This document shows positions 45,996 to 54,719 of a stretch of DNA of 64,000 nt, in pieces; positions within the stretch are counted from its first letter, which is position 1, and each line of letters starts with the position of its first letter. A program made the position numbers and the translations under genes. Location of the stretch: positions 1 through 64,000 of the forward strand of contig JANXYB010000127.1 in assembly GCA_025350325.1 (NCBI GenBank), given 5' to 3'. The notes under the pieces are model-generated. The model had not been told where the DNA came from and did no database searches. It saw only the letters and a program-made list of their open reading frames with translations. This stretch comes from Acidobacteriaceae bacterium. Lineage in GTDB: Bacteria > Acidobacteriota > Terriglobia > Terriglobales > Acidobacteriaceae.

Positions 45996-46028
45996 CTAAA
46001 AAATGGAGCAGACCGAAGTCCGCTCCAT
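45996..46028 (-). terminator. intrinsic terminator after nrdJ
   Basis: On the minus strand ATGGAGCGGAC, a TTCG tetraloop and GTCTGCTCCAT form an 11-bp stem with one mismatch, followed directly by a run of T (A-run 45998-46003 on the plus strand). It lies about 25 nt beyond the nrdJ stop. The UUCG loop is exceptionally stable in RNA. Confidence 0.9.
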
Positions 46029-46053
46029 ATAAAAACAACCACGTTGGAGTCGT

Positions 46054-49000
46054 TCAGCTACATCCACTGGTTGAGCCGCAACTCATGCATCGATAACAAC
46101 TGCCGTTGCGGACCATGATGGCTCCGCAGGTGCCGCAACTCGGTGCGTCCCCCATGTCGTAGAGACTGCGCATGGCGTCTGACGGATGGTAGATGCCGCG
46201 GTCTTGCATTGACGGTCCGTGCGTCGGCGTGGCCTGCGTCGTTCCCGAGGCTTGAATCTCGGGAGCAATACCGCCGCCCGGTGCTGAGGTGCTGCCCATA
46301 CCCGTTGGTTGCCCATTGGCCTGGCTGATTCGCTTTGCTACTTCGTCGGCGAGCCGGGAGAGTTGATTCTGCAAAGCCACATTCTCGTTGTTTTCTGCGT
46401 CGTGCAGCAGTGACGGAGGCGCGGGCAGCGATTCGGCCTGCGGGCCGAGGCCTGCAAACAGCGTCATTTGGGTGCCCGAAAGAAAGCGCAGGCTGAGCCA
46501 GCGGAAGATGTAATCCATAAGGCTCTTGGCATAGCCGATCTGCTCGTTGCCCGTCCAGCCGGAAGGCTCGAAGCGGGTGTGCGCGAACTTCTCGCATAGC
46601 ACGCGCAGCGGAACGCCGTGTTGCAGTGCCAGCGAAATGGACGTGGCGAAGGCATCCATCAACCCTGAAACGGTCGAGCCCTCCTTGGCCATCTTGATGA
46701 ATATCTCACCCGGCTGGCTGTTGGGATAAAGGCCGACGGTAATATAGCCTTCGTGACCGGCGATGGAAAACTTATGAGTGATCGAGGCGCGCTCATCCTG
46801 CAGGCGATGGCGCACAGCGCGCGGCGGGCCGTTTAGATCCTGCTGCGCAAGCTTGGCCTCAGGGTCGAGACTAAGAGCAGCCGCGAAGGCAGGCATTGAG
46901 CCAGCCTTGGCGATTTCCTCAATGGCGCGGGAGAATGAGTTGGCAGCGGCAATGACCTGCTTCGCTGTAATTTCAAGCCTTTCGCCGATCTTGGCTTCGA
47001 GGGTTTTGAGGTCGGCCTCGGCAACCGGTTGGCCCATAGCGAGATTTGTCATCACGCGATGACCGGCAGCATCGAGAGCCGACGGCTCGCGCTTGGCATC
47101 GAGGCTGGTGTTCAAAGGCTGCGTACCCTTCGACCCATCGCGATAAATCGCAACCGCCTTGATTCCCTGACGCCAGCTTTCCGCATAGGCCTCGGCAACA
47201 TCTTCGACGGTAGCCTCGTGAGGCAGGTTAACCGTCTTTGAGATCGCGCCAGAGAGGAACGGCTGCGCTGCGGCCATCATTTTGATATGACCCATGTACT
47301 GAATGGAGCGCGTTCCCTTGGATGGCTTGAAGCTGCAGTCGAACACCGCCAAGTGCTCAGGCTTGATCCCGGGTGCGCCTTCGATCGTGCCGGTAGCATC
47401 GATATAGCTGACGATGGCGTCAACCTGGTCGTTGTCGTAGCCGAGCTTGAAGAGCGCGGCAGGCACAGTGTTGTTAACGATCTTGATCATGCCGCCGCCA
47501 ACCAGTTTCTTGTACTTCACTAGGGCAAGGTCGGGTTCGATGCCGGTGGTGTCGCAATCCATCATGAAGCCGATGGTGCCGGTAGGCGCAAGCACGGTGG
47601 TCTGGGAATTGCGATAGCCGAAACGCTCGCCGTAAGCCAGCGCCATGTCCCAGCAATCGCGGCTGGCATCGATGAGGGCGTCGAGCTGCGGCACGTTGAA
47701 AGGCTCGCCGCTGATGCGCGACTTGCCGATGTTATTCACTTCGGCGCGATGCATCCGGATCACGTCGAGGAATGGCTCGCGGTTCACGTAGAAGCCGGGG
47801 CAAGCGCCGCCTTGGCGATCGACCGAAGCGGTGAGCGGTGTGGCGGACGCAATGGGCGGGCAGTGCGCGGCAACGATCGCCGATTGCAGGTAAGCCTGGC
47901 CGCACATGATGGCAGTCAATACCGCTGCCAGGTCGCGGCCGGCCGTCGAGTCATAAGGCAAACCAAATGCCATGAGCAGCGCGCCAAGATTGGCATACCC
48001 CAGACCCAGCGGGCGATAGTCGTGCGAATTGCGCGAAATCGCTTCAGTGGGATAGCCGGAATTGTCGACCAGGATTTCCATAGCCGTGATGACTACGGAA
48101 ATCGCGTGTCGGTATGCCGGGATATTGAACGTTCCCGAGGGCGTAACGAACTTGAGCAGGTTAAAGCTGGCCAGGTTGCAGGCCGAATTGTCGAGGAACA
48201 TGTACTCCGAGCAAGGATTGGAGGCGTTGATGCGCGCCGTGTTCTTGCTGGTGTGCCACTTGTTGATGGTGGTGTCGAACTGCAGACCAGGATCGCCGCA
48301 CAGCCACGTGGCTTCGGCAATCTTGCGCATGATGTCGCGCGCCTTATACGTCTTGACGGGTACCTGATCCTTGACCGTGCGGGTCGTAAATTCACCGTCG
48401 GTTTCATAGGCGTGCATGAACTCGTCGCTCACGCGAACGGAGTTATTGGCGTTTTGAAAGAAGATGGAAGAATAAGCTTCTGAGTCGGGGCCCGAGCCGT
48501 CGTAGCCAGCCTTGATCAAGCTGAATGCCTTGGCCTCTTCCTTGGCTTTGCATTGAATGAAATCCATGATGTCGGGATGGTCGGCGTTGAGGATGACCAT
48601 CTTGGCAGCACGTCGCGTCTTGCCGCCCGACTTGATGACGCCGGCAAAAGCGTCGAATCCGCGCATGAAGCTGAGCGGACCGGAAGCCGAACCGCCACCC
48701 GAAAGCAGTTCCATCGAGCCACGGATCGAGGACAGATTTGTGCCCGTGCCGGAGCCCCACTTGAAAAGCATCCCCTCGGTCTTGGCCAGGGTCAGGATGG
48801 AATCAAGCGAATCGTCTACGGAATTGATAAAGCAGGCCGAGCACTGTGGATTGCGATAGCCGGTAGCGGAAAACTTCACGCCCCCGGTCGCCGTATCCCA
48901 ATGCCAGTTTTGGCCGTCCGACTGGGGTTCAAGGCGATCGCAGCCCACGTTGAACCAAACAGGAGAATTGAAGGCGACTTTTTGCGTCAGCAGCATGTGC

Positions 49001-49386
49001 GCGAGTTCGTCATGGAAGGTCGCGGCGTCCGCAGCCGAGGCGAAGTAACCGCCCTCGATGCCCCAGTCGCGAATCGTTTCGGTGACGCGACCAACAAGCT
49101 GGCGCGCGCCCGTTTCGCGGTCGGGCGAGCCCATCTGGCCGTGAAGATACTTCGAGGCAACGATATTAGTCGCAGTCATCGACCAGTCGAGTGGCACCTC
49201 TACATTCTTCTGCTCAAAAATCGTATTTCCCTTGTTATCAGTGATGAGAGCGGTACGGCGTTCCCATTGCACCTCGTCGTAGGGAGAGACGCCCTCGGTA
49301 GAAAAGCGGCGGGCAAATGTCAGTCCACTCTGGTTATATTGGGCTTGAAGATCGGCAGCCGAAGTTTGGAGGTTGACCTCGTTCAT
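46054..49386 (-). CDS. nrdJ: adenosylcobalamin-dependent class II ribonucleotide reductase
   Basis: About 1110 aa. It reduces ribonucleotides to deoxyribonucleotides with a B12-generated radical. The active-site motif NPCSEYMFLDNSACNLASFN, SACFINSVDDSLDSI with the catalytic cysteine, and APTGTIGFMMDCDTTGIEPD are class II/I core hallmarks. The C-terminus ends in a four-cysteine zinc-ribbon (SCGTCGAIMV and SCYRCMSCGSTSGC) that recycles the active-site disulfide. ATG 49386 has AAAGGA 5-6 nt upstream. A pair of NrdR-box-like sites lies ~200 bp further upstream and a strong terminator follows. Confidence 0.96.
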   Translation of the reverse strand: MNEVNLQTSAADLQAQYNQSGLTFARRFSTEGVSPYDEVQWERRTALITDNKGNTIFEQKNVEVPLDWSMTATNIVASKYLHGQMGSPDRETGARQLVGRVTETIRDWGIEGGYFASAADAATFHDELAHMLLTQKVAFNSPVWFNVGCDRLEPQSDGQNWHWDTATGGVKFSATGYRNPQCSACFINSVDDSLDSILTLAKTEGMLFKWGSGTGTNLSSIRGSMELLSGGGSASGPLSFMRGFDAFAGVIKSGGKTRRAAKMVILNADHPDIMDFIQCKAKEEAKAFSLIKAGYDGSGPDSEAYSSIFFQNANNSVRVSDEFMHAYETDGEFTTRTVKDQVPVKTYKARDIMRKIAEATWLCGDPGLQFDTTINKWHTSKNTARINASNPCSEYMFLDNSACNLASFNLLKFVTPSGTFNIPAYRHAISVVITAMEILVDNSGYPTEAISRNSHDYRPLGLGYANLGALLMAFGLPYDSTAGRDLAAVLTAIMCGQAYLQSAIVAAHCPPIASATPLTASVDRQGGACPGFYVNREPFLDVIRMHRAEVNNIGKSRISGEPFNVPQLDALIDASRDCWDMALAYGERFGYRNSQTTVLAPTGTIGFMMDCDTTGIEPDLALVKYKKLVGGGMIKIVNNTVPAALFKLGYDNDQVDAIVSYIDATGTIEGAPGIKPEHLAVFDCSFKPSKGTRSIQYMGHIKMMAAAQPFLSGAISKTVNLPHEATVEDVAEAYAESWRQGIKAVAIYRDGSKGTQPLNTSLDAKREPSALDAAGHRVMTNLAMGQPVAEADLKTLEAKIGERLEITAKQVIAAANSFSRAIEEIAKAGSMPAFAAALSLDPEAKLAQQDLNGPPRAVRHRLQDERASITHKFSIAGHEGYITVGLYPNSQPGEIFIKMAKEGSTVSGLMDAFATSISLALQHGVPLRVLCEKFAHTRFEPSGWTGNEQIGYAKSLMDYIFRWLSLRFLSGTQMTLFAGLGPQAESLPAPPSLLHDAENNENVALQNQLSRLADEVAKRISQANGQPTGMGSTSAPGGGIAPEIQASGTTQATPTHGPSMQDRGIYHPSDAMRSLYDMGDAPSCGTCGAIMVRNGSCYRCMSCGSTSGCS

Positions 49387-49588
49387 CAGAATCCTTTCAA
49401 GACAGAAAAATTGGTGATGCATAGCCCATCTGGCGCACTGCTGCCTCAGATGTGGGCGAAATCTAAGCCACAAATCGGAACGGGGACTGAATCAGTGCCG
49501 CGGGATTTGTATTTCTTTGCGGTCTGCTGAACAGGTCTCGTTCACCGGGGCTAGTCAAAGCCTGTAAAGAGCCGCAGATGAAAAAGTA

Positions 49589-49634
49589 CCCCTGTCTATG
49601 GTGTCTGTCAACAACAAACCACAACATGTAGTGA
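49589..49634. promoter_or_regulatory. candidate paired NrdR boxes upstream of nrdJ
   Basis: 49619-49634 (CCACAACATGTAGTGA) matches 12 of 16 positions of the ACACAATATGTTGTGT NrdR-box pattern as I remember it, and is itself near-palindromic. A weaker site at 49589-49604 (CCCCTGTCTATGGTGT) matches 9. They are 30 bp apart start to start, close to the 31-32 bp spacing typical of NrdR pairs. NrdR represses reductase genes when deoxynucleotides are plentiful. No nrdR gene is in the window. Confidence 0.45.
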
Positions 49635-49697
49635 CTGTTGGCGTTTCTGGCGGCTGCCTGAGGAAACATTGGCAATTAGCCTGTGGAAAGCGCAAAA

Positions 49698-49710
49698 GCC
49701 CCTAAGGGGC
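49698..49710 (-). terminator. short hairpin, possible minus-strand terminator
   Basis: GCCCC-TAA-GGGGC palindrome. On the minus strand it is followed by TTTTGCG, on the plus strand by GCGGGTTT. No minus-strand gene ends nearby, so the role is doubtful. Confidence 0.3.
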
Positions 49711-49896
49711 GCGGGTTTCAGGTGCCAAATCTCCTACGCAGGTGTATCTGATCGTGACGTCTTTTAGTCTTCCACTTAAAAGGATATGCCCCGGTAACAC
49801 CCGGTGCAAGGCGTGGAGACGAGCTATTTGCCCGGGCAAAGCTGTGGAGATGTGGACAAACAGGCGGCATCTGTTTGAGACGACCGCCCTGCTAAC

Positions 49897-50616
49897 GTGG
49901 TCTGCATGACAGAGAACGAAACCAGGTTCGCAGGGTGGAAACCGGTCGCCCTTCCTCGCCCAACAATCTTGCGTGGCAGCCATGTAACGCTCCAGCCATT
50001 GAGCGCTGAACGCGATGTTACGGCGCTCTGGAAGGCCATTGCAGGCCACGACGAGGTGTGGGCATGGCTGGCAGATGGACCCTACGCTTCCGAGGCCGAC
50101 CTGCGCCGCGCCGTTGAGGAGAAGCAGAGCCCTGCTGCCGAGGAGAAACAGAACGGAGCGCACGCCGTTTTTCTGGCAATTGTGCCTGCGATGAGTGCCG
50201 TTGCCGAGGGCTATGCCAGCTACATGCGCATGGATCCATTGAACGGCGTGATCGAGGTCGGCAACATCCTGCTCTCTCCATCGCTGCAGCGCACCACCGC
50301 AGCCACCGAAGCCATGTACCTCATGGCGCGGCATGTTTTCGAGGATTTAGGCTATCGCCGCTACGAATGGAAGTGCAACGCAAAGAACGAGCCCTCGCGC
50401 CGTGCTGCTTTGCGCTTGGGCTTTACCTTCGAAGGTGTTTTTCGGCAGCACATGGTGGTGAAGGGGCAAAACCGCGACACGGCGTGGTTCTCAATGCTCG
50501 ACTGCGAATGGCCGGCCCGCAAGAGGGCATTCGAGGCGTGGCTGGACCCCGCTAATTTTGACGGCGAGAGGCGTCAGCGGCAACGGTTGAGCCAGGTCAT
50601 ACCTCGCGCAGTCTAA
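49897..50616 (+). CDS. GNAT family N-acetyltransferase (RimJ/RimL-like)
   Basis: 239 aa. GSHVTLQPLSAERDVTALWKA starts the RimJ/L-type fold; NGVIEVGNILLSPSLQRTTAATEAM is the acetyl-CoA pyrophosphate-loop region; YRRYEWKCNAKNEPSRRAALRLGFTFEG is the C-terminal conserved segment. These enzymes acetylate N-termini of proteins or small amines. The target is unknown. Divergent from nrdJ. Confidence 0.9.
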   Translation: MVCMTENETRFAGWKPVALPRPTILRGSHVTLQPLSAERDVTALWKAIAGHDEVWAWLADGPYASEADLRRAVEEKQSPAAEEKQNGAHAVFLAIVPAMSAVAEGYASYMRMDPLNGVIEVGNILLSPSLQRTTAATEAMYLMARHVFEDLGYRRYEWKCNAKNEPSRRAALRLGFTFEGVFRQHMVVKGQNRDTAWFSMLDCEWPARKRAFEAWLDPANFDGERRQRQRLSQVIPRAV

Positions 50617-50656
50617 TTCCCAAATCCCTGAGAAACTGGCATTGCACTTGAGGTTT

Positions 50657-50824
50657 CTAGGCCTGCCATGTAAAGCCACAACTCCCGCACACCGTAGGCT
50701 TACGTCCTGCAAGCAACGCCAGCAGACCCACCGGAAAAGCACAAATTGAAACGATAATCGTCCAGACAGGAAAACCGCCTTGCGAGGTAATTGTGTTGCA
50801 TTTAGGGCAAGAAACTGTGGCCAT
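50657..50824 (-). CDS. 55-aa zinc-ribbon membrane microprotein
   Basis: A complete short gene: ATG at 50824 with GGGAG 6 nt upstream, stop TAG at 50657. The product has CPKC at residues 6-9, one membrane helix (VWTIIVSICAFPVGLLALLA, ~20-39), and CGSC at 47-50, so two CxxC pairs flank one helix and may bind a metal or a disulfide. It begins 12 bp after the DUF2752 stop and is very likely the downstream partner of that gene. No function is known to me. Confidence 0.75.
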   Translation of the reverse strand: MATVSCPKCNTITSQGGFPVWTIIVSICAFPVGLLALLAGRKPTVCGSCGFTWQA

Positions 50825-50836
50825 GAAATCTCCCTG

Positions 50837-51247
50837 CTAATGAATTAGTTTCGCGACCCACACCAGGCACAGGCTGCAGGAAGCTAAAAGGCTGATGAAA
50901 CGTGAAGATCGATCGATCACGGACTCTAAACGCTTCGACGACGAACGAAGTGTTAACGGACGGATGAAGACTTGAAAGCTCAGCAAGAGCGCGAGAGGCA
51001 AAGCCGCCACATTGATCTGCGCAGCTGTATGAAAATCAAGCTTGCAAACAGCGACCAACGCACTCGTAATGCCGCAGCCTGGGCAGGGTATCCCTAGTAA
51101 CCATTGAAACAAACATACATGCGGGATCAGGCGTAGATAAGGAAGAGCAATGGCCAGGGTGATGGCGGACAGGCAATAGTTCAGGTGTCTTCTTCGCCCA
51201 TCCTCCATTCCTCCAAAAATCCATCGAGGAAAAAACGCTATTTCCAT
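50837..51247 (-). CDS. DUF2752 small membrane protein
   Basis: 136 aa. CLFQWLLGIPCPGCGITSAL with the conserved CPGCG motif and following helices is the DUF2752 signature, and HTAAQINVAALPL fits the second conserved block. Three membrane helices are predicted. The N-terminus is uncertain: ATG 51247 and 51208 both have a G-rich but closely placed Shine-Dalgarno sequence. The gene precedes the 55-aa zinc-ribbon gene. Confidence 0.82.
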   Translation of the reverse strand: MEIAFFPRWIFGGMEDGRRRHLNYCLSAITLAIALPYLRLIPHVCLFQWLLGIPCPGCGITSALVAVCKLDFHTAAQINVAALPLALLLSFQVFIRPLTLRSSSKRLESVIDRSSRFISLLASCSLCLVWVAKLIH

Positions 51248-51380
51248 CCTTTTCCATCCCCAATTCCGGCCATCGTGGCGCGATGCAGGAGTGTTCGATC
51301 ATATTTGACTCACAGAAAACAAGGGTCATGAAGAACATACCGCGCAAAGCAGATTGATAAGCGCGTACGAATTGTGCAAA

Positions 51381-51411
51381 GAAAACGCCGCCCATTTCAG
51401 GCGACGTTTTC
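51381..51411 (-). terminator. intrinsic terminator after hppA
   Basis: GAAAACGcCGCC (51381-51392) and GGCGaCGTTTTC (51400-51411) form a stem with one mismatch. On the minus strand it is followed by TTTG after GTTTTC. It lies 26 nt beyond the hppA stop codon. Confidence 0.8.
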
Positions 51412-51437
51412 TACGATTTACACAGAAAAATCAGTTG

Positions 51438-54035
51438 CTATCCCTTGGAGTCGATCCTCATGCCGTAGAACGATTTGTGCACGAAGAACACCGACACCAG
51501 GAAGAATGCCACTGCCAATACACGTGTGAGCAACGGATTATTCGCACTGAGCGTAACGGCAAGCTCGACAGCAAGTAATCCAAACAACGTCGTGAACTTG
51601 ATCACCGGGTTCATGGCCACCGACGAGGTGTCTTTAAACGGATCGCCGACGGTGTCTCCAATCACGGTTGCGTCGTGCAGAGGCGTCCCTTTCTGGTGCA
51701 TGTCGACCTCGACGATCTTCTTCGCGTTATCCCATGCGCCACCGGCATTGGCCATGAAGATGGCCTCATACAGACCGAAGATCGCAATCGAGAACAAGTA
51801 GCCGATGAACAGGAACGGCTCAATGAACGCGAACGCAAGGGTCGAGAAAAAGACGGCGAGGAAGATGTTGAACATCCCCTTCTGCGCGTACTTCGTGCAG
51901 ATCTCTACCACTTTCTTGCTGTCACTGACCGATGCTTTCTCCGCACCTTCGAGGTGGATGTTTGCCTTGATGAACTCAACCGCGCGGTAGGCGCCGGTTG
52001 AGACCGCCTGTGTAGAAGCACCCGCGAACCAGAAGATCACTGCTCCACCGCAGATTAGCCCCAGCATGAAGGGCGCGTGCAGCAGAGAGAGCTTATCCAC
52101 GTTATCCTTCAGTCCGTGGGTCAGAGCCATGATGATCGAGAAAGTCATGGTGGTTGCGCCCACCACAGCCGTGCCGATCAGCACTGGCTTGGCCGTAGCC
52201 TTGAATGTATTGCCGGCTCCATCGTTGGCTTCCAACAGGTATTTTGCGCGTTCGAACTTCGCGTCGACGCCGAAGTCCTTCTTCAACTCAGCCGCGATGT
52301 TGGGCACATCTTCGATCAGCGACAATTCGTAGACGGACTGAGCATTGTCGGTAACCGGACCGTAGGAGTCCACGGCAATGGTGACCGGACCCATACCCAG
52401 GAAGCCGAAGGCCACCAGGCCGAAGGCGAAGACGGCTGGAGCCAGCATCATTCCCGCCGGATTGTTCTGCGAATCCGGTATGCCCATACTGAAGTAGTAG
52501 CCCATTCCCATGAGGGCGACCATGCTAAGCCCTAGCCAGTAGGCCGACATATTGCCTGCTACGAATCCCGACAGGATTCCCAGCGAAGCTCCGCCTTCCT
52601 GCGCGGATTTAACGACTTCTTTGACGTGGGTGGACTTGGTTGAAGTGAAGACCTTGACCAATTCGGGGATGAGCGCGCCCGCCAGGGTTCCGCACGAAAT
52701 GATCGAAGCCAGCTTCCACCAGAGCGTTCCGTCCCCGAGATTGGGAATCATCAGGTACGTGACGACGTAGGTCAGGAAAATGGATACGATGGACGTCAAC
52801 CATACCAGTGAGGTCAATGGCGCCTCAAAGTCCATCTCGTCGGCGTTCGCGTATTTCGCGCGAGCGATTGCGCCATTGAGGAAGTAGGCGCCGGAGCTGG
52901 AGATCAGCATGGCCACGCGCATGACGAAGATCCAAACCAGCAGCTGCGCTTGGGTCGTGGCATTCGGAACTGCCAGCAAAATGAAAGTGATAAGGGCTAC
53001 GCCGGTGACGCCGTAGGTTTCAAAGCCATCGGCGCTGGGGCCGACGGAGTCGCCCGCATTGTCACCCGTACAGTCGGCGATGACACCCGGGTTGCGCGCA
53101 TCGTCTTCCTTGATTTTGAACACGATCTTCATCAGGTCGGCGCCAATGTCGGCGATCTTGGTGAAAATGCCGCCGGCAATACGCAGAGCCGCGGCACCTA
53201 AGCTTTCGCCAATGGCGAAGCCAATGAAGCAGGGGCCCGCATAATCGCGCGGAATGAACAAAAGGATGAAGAGCATGATGAGCAACTCGACCGAGATCAG
53301 CAACATGCCGATGCTCATGCCAGCCTTCAGCGGAATCTCAGAGATTGCATATGGTTTGGCGCGCAATGCTGCGAATGCCGTCCGTGAGTTCGCAAATGTG
53401 TTGACGCGAATTCCGAACCACGCCACCCCATAGCTTCCCGCAATGCCAACCAGGCTGAACCCCAGAATGATGGGCAGCGTAACCCAGATCGGTTTATTCG
53501 GCACCGGCGCCAGCCAGCCGAAGTACAGCGAGATAATGACCGCGATGAACGCCCAGAGCATAAGAATGAATTTGCCCTGCGTCACCAGGTACGTTTTGCA
53601 GGTCTCATAGATCAGTTCGGAGATTTCGAGCATCGAGCGATGAACCGGCATGTTCTTCAACTGCACATAAATCGCGAGGCCGAACAACAGGCCGCCGGCG
53701 CAGAATAACAACCCGATCATCAGAAGGGCATGTCCGTTCATGCCGAAAAAATTCACGGTCGAAAGATCCGGCAGTGTCAGGTTGGCTTCGCCGCCGCCAG
53801 CGTGTTCCGGCTGGGCGTAAGCCAAAGTGGGAAGCAGCAGGCCCATGACGGCCGCCACGGTCCTGTACGGGCGCTTGAAGAATGCCGCGGTGCCTCCCTT
53901 AATGGTGGCAGAGGTGCCTCGCATAGCCGGTGTCCCGGTCTCTGAGCCGAAAACCTGACGCGTATAGAAGAAGGCCGCAAAGAGCGAACATAGGCTCACG
54001 GCCAAAAAGAAGTACACCCAATCCTGTGCAGTCAC
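51438..54035 (-). CDS. hppA: membrane-bound proton-pumping pyrophosphatase, probably K+-independent
   Basis: 865 aa with about 16 helices. It couples pyrophosphate hydrolysis to proton (or sodium) transport. The catalytic loop DIGADLMKIVFKIKEDDARN and NPGVIADCTGDNAGDSVGPS contain the Mg-PPi-binding Asp residues. The segment GNTFKATAKP carries a lysine at the position where K+-dependent pumps have alanine (GNTxAA), which suggests K+ independence. The start ATG 54035 is followed by one helix and a variable loop. The C-terminal HDATVIGDTVGDPFKDTSS is conserved. Confidence 0.95.
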   Translation of the reverse strand: MTAQDWVYFFLAVSLCSLFAAFFYTRQVFGSETGTPAMRGTSATIKGGTAAFFKRPYRTVAAVMGLLLPTLAYAQPEHAGGGEANLTLPDLSTVNFFGMNGHALLMIGLLFCAGGLLFGLAIYVQLKNMPVHRSMLEISELIYETCKTYLVTQGKFILMLWAFIAVIISLYFGWLAPVPNKPIWVTLPIILGFSLVGIAGSYGVAWFGIRVNTFANSRTAFAALRAKPYAISEIPLKAGMSIGMLLISVELLIMLFILLFIPRDYAGPCFIGFAIGESLGAAALRIAGGIFTKIADIGADLMKIVFKIKEDDARNPGVIADCTGDNAGDSVGPSADGFETYGVTGVALITFILLAVPNATTQAQLLVWIFVMRVAMLISSSGAYFLNGAIARAKYANADEMDFEAPLTSLVWLTSIVSIFLTYVVTYLMIPNLGDGTLWWKLASIISCGTLAGALIPELVKVFTSTKSTHVKEVVKSAQEGGASLGILSGFVAGNMSAYWLGLSMVALMGMGYYFSMGIPDSQNNPAGMMLAPAVFAFGLVAFGFLGMGPVTIAVDSYGPVTDNAQSVYELSLIEDVPNIAAELKKDFGVDAKFERAKYLLEANDGAGNTFKATAKPVLIGTAVVGATTMTFSIIMALTHGLKDNVDKLSLLHAPFMLGLICGGAVIFWFAGASTQAVSTGAYRAVEFIKANIHLEGAEKASVSDSKKVVEICTKYAQKGMFNIFLAVFFSTLAFAFIEPFLFIGYLFSIAIFGLYEAIFMANAGGAWDNAKKIVEVDMHQKGTPLHDATVIGDTVGDPFKDTSSVAMNPVIKFTTLFGLLAVELAVTLSANNPLLTRVLAVAFFLVSVFFVHKSFYGMRIDSKG

Positions 54036-54263
54036 GAATCCTCCGAAGTTGATGTTTGAAGCCGAATCACAAAGAAATCCCGGGATCGCGACCTGACGAA
54101 ACCTGGGGTAAAGTCACCGGAAGCCTATCATCCGGGTTGGTTACTGTCGAGTGATTGCAGTCACAGGTTACCGCGTCGCGTTCGCTGCCGGGAAATCGGC
54201 CCGCACCCTGTTGGGCGGCTGCTACGCCTATACACTTACCGCGCAAGAGATTATCAATAACTC

Positions 54264-54656
54264 ATGTCTTCGTCCACTTTGCTGACGCCCCGGCAGGCGG
54301 CAGAGAAACTCGGCATCAGCTACCCCGCCCTCAAGCACTGGATTCTGGCAGGCCGCATTCGCACCCTGAAAACGCCGGGCGGTCATCATCGTGTTCCGCT
54401 CGATGCGCTCGATGAGTTCCTGCCGTCGGCCGCGGCGCATACCGGCGCAACCCGCATCAGTGGGCGCAACCAGTTACTCGGCACAATCGTGGAAGTGGTA
54501 GTAGACGGACTTCTGGCGAAGGTAGTGCTTGCGGTGGGCAATCAGCGCGTAACCGCAATTATTACTGCCGATGCCGTACGCGAATTGGACTTGAAGCCAG
54601 GCGAACAGGCCGTCGCACTCATCAAGGCAACGGAAGTGATGGTTGGTAGGCCCTGA
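54264..54656 (+). CDS. HTH plus molbindin (TOBE/Mop) protein, possible molybdate-responsive regulator
   Basis: 130 aa. Residues ~6-50 are an excisionase/MerR-type helix-turn-helix (TPRQAAEKLGISYPALKHWI and KTPGGHHRV). Residues 64-128 are a classic molbindin domain (RNQLLGTIVEVVVDGLLAKV and TAIITADAVRELDLKPGEQA, ending ALIKATEVMVG), which binds molybdate or tungstate. The pairing suggests a DNA-binding sensor. ModE uses a different, winged-helix DNA domain, so this is a distinct architecture. It fits with mogA and msrP at 28-30 kb. Targets unknown. Confidence 0.85.
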   Translation: MSSSTLLTPRQAAEKLGISYPALKHWILAGRIRTLKTPGGHHRVPLDALDEFLPSAAAHTGATRISGRNQLLGTIVEVVVDGLLAKVVLAVGNQRVTAIITADAVRELDLKPGEQAVALIKATEVMVGRP

Positions 54657-54719
54657 AAGACGACCGGCCACATTCCGATTGGGCGCGCAACGGATCGTTC
54701 GAGAACAGGTCCGCCGCCA

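Larger units (their letters stand above)
49387..49896. other. 510 bp regulatory gap between nrdJ and the GNAT gene
   Basis: No plausible gene. It contains two NrdR-box-like sites (49589-49634), a GCCCC-TAA-GGGGC hairpin at 49698-49710 with a T-tract on the minus strand, and a TGTGGAGATGTGGACAA segment (49847-49863) resembling weak DnaA boxes. The divergent promoters of nrdJ and the acetyltransferase gene must lie here. Confidence 0.6.

Noticed and set aside
49847-49863. TGTGGAGATGTGGACAA, resembling two DnaA boxes
   Set aside because: Only two adjacent weak matches, no AT-rich unwinding region, and about 30 kb from dnaA. Not enough to call an origin.
49702-50334. 210-aa minus-strand open frame over the GNAT gene
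   Set aside because: It is the antisense shadow of the acetyltransferase gene, with no recognisable domain and a composition typical of antisense GC-rich DNA.
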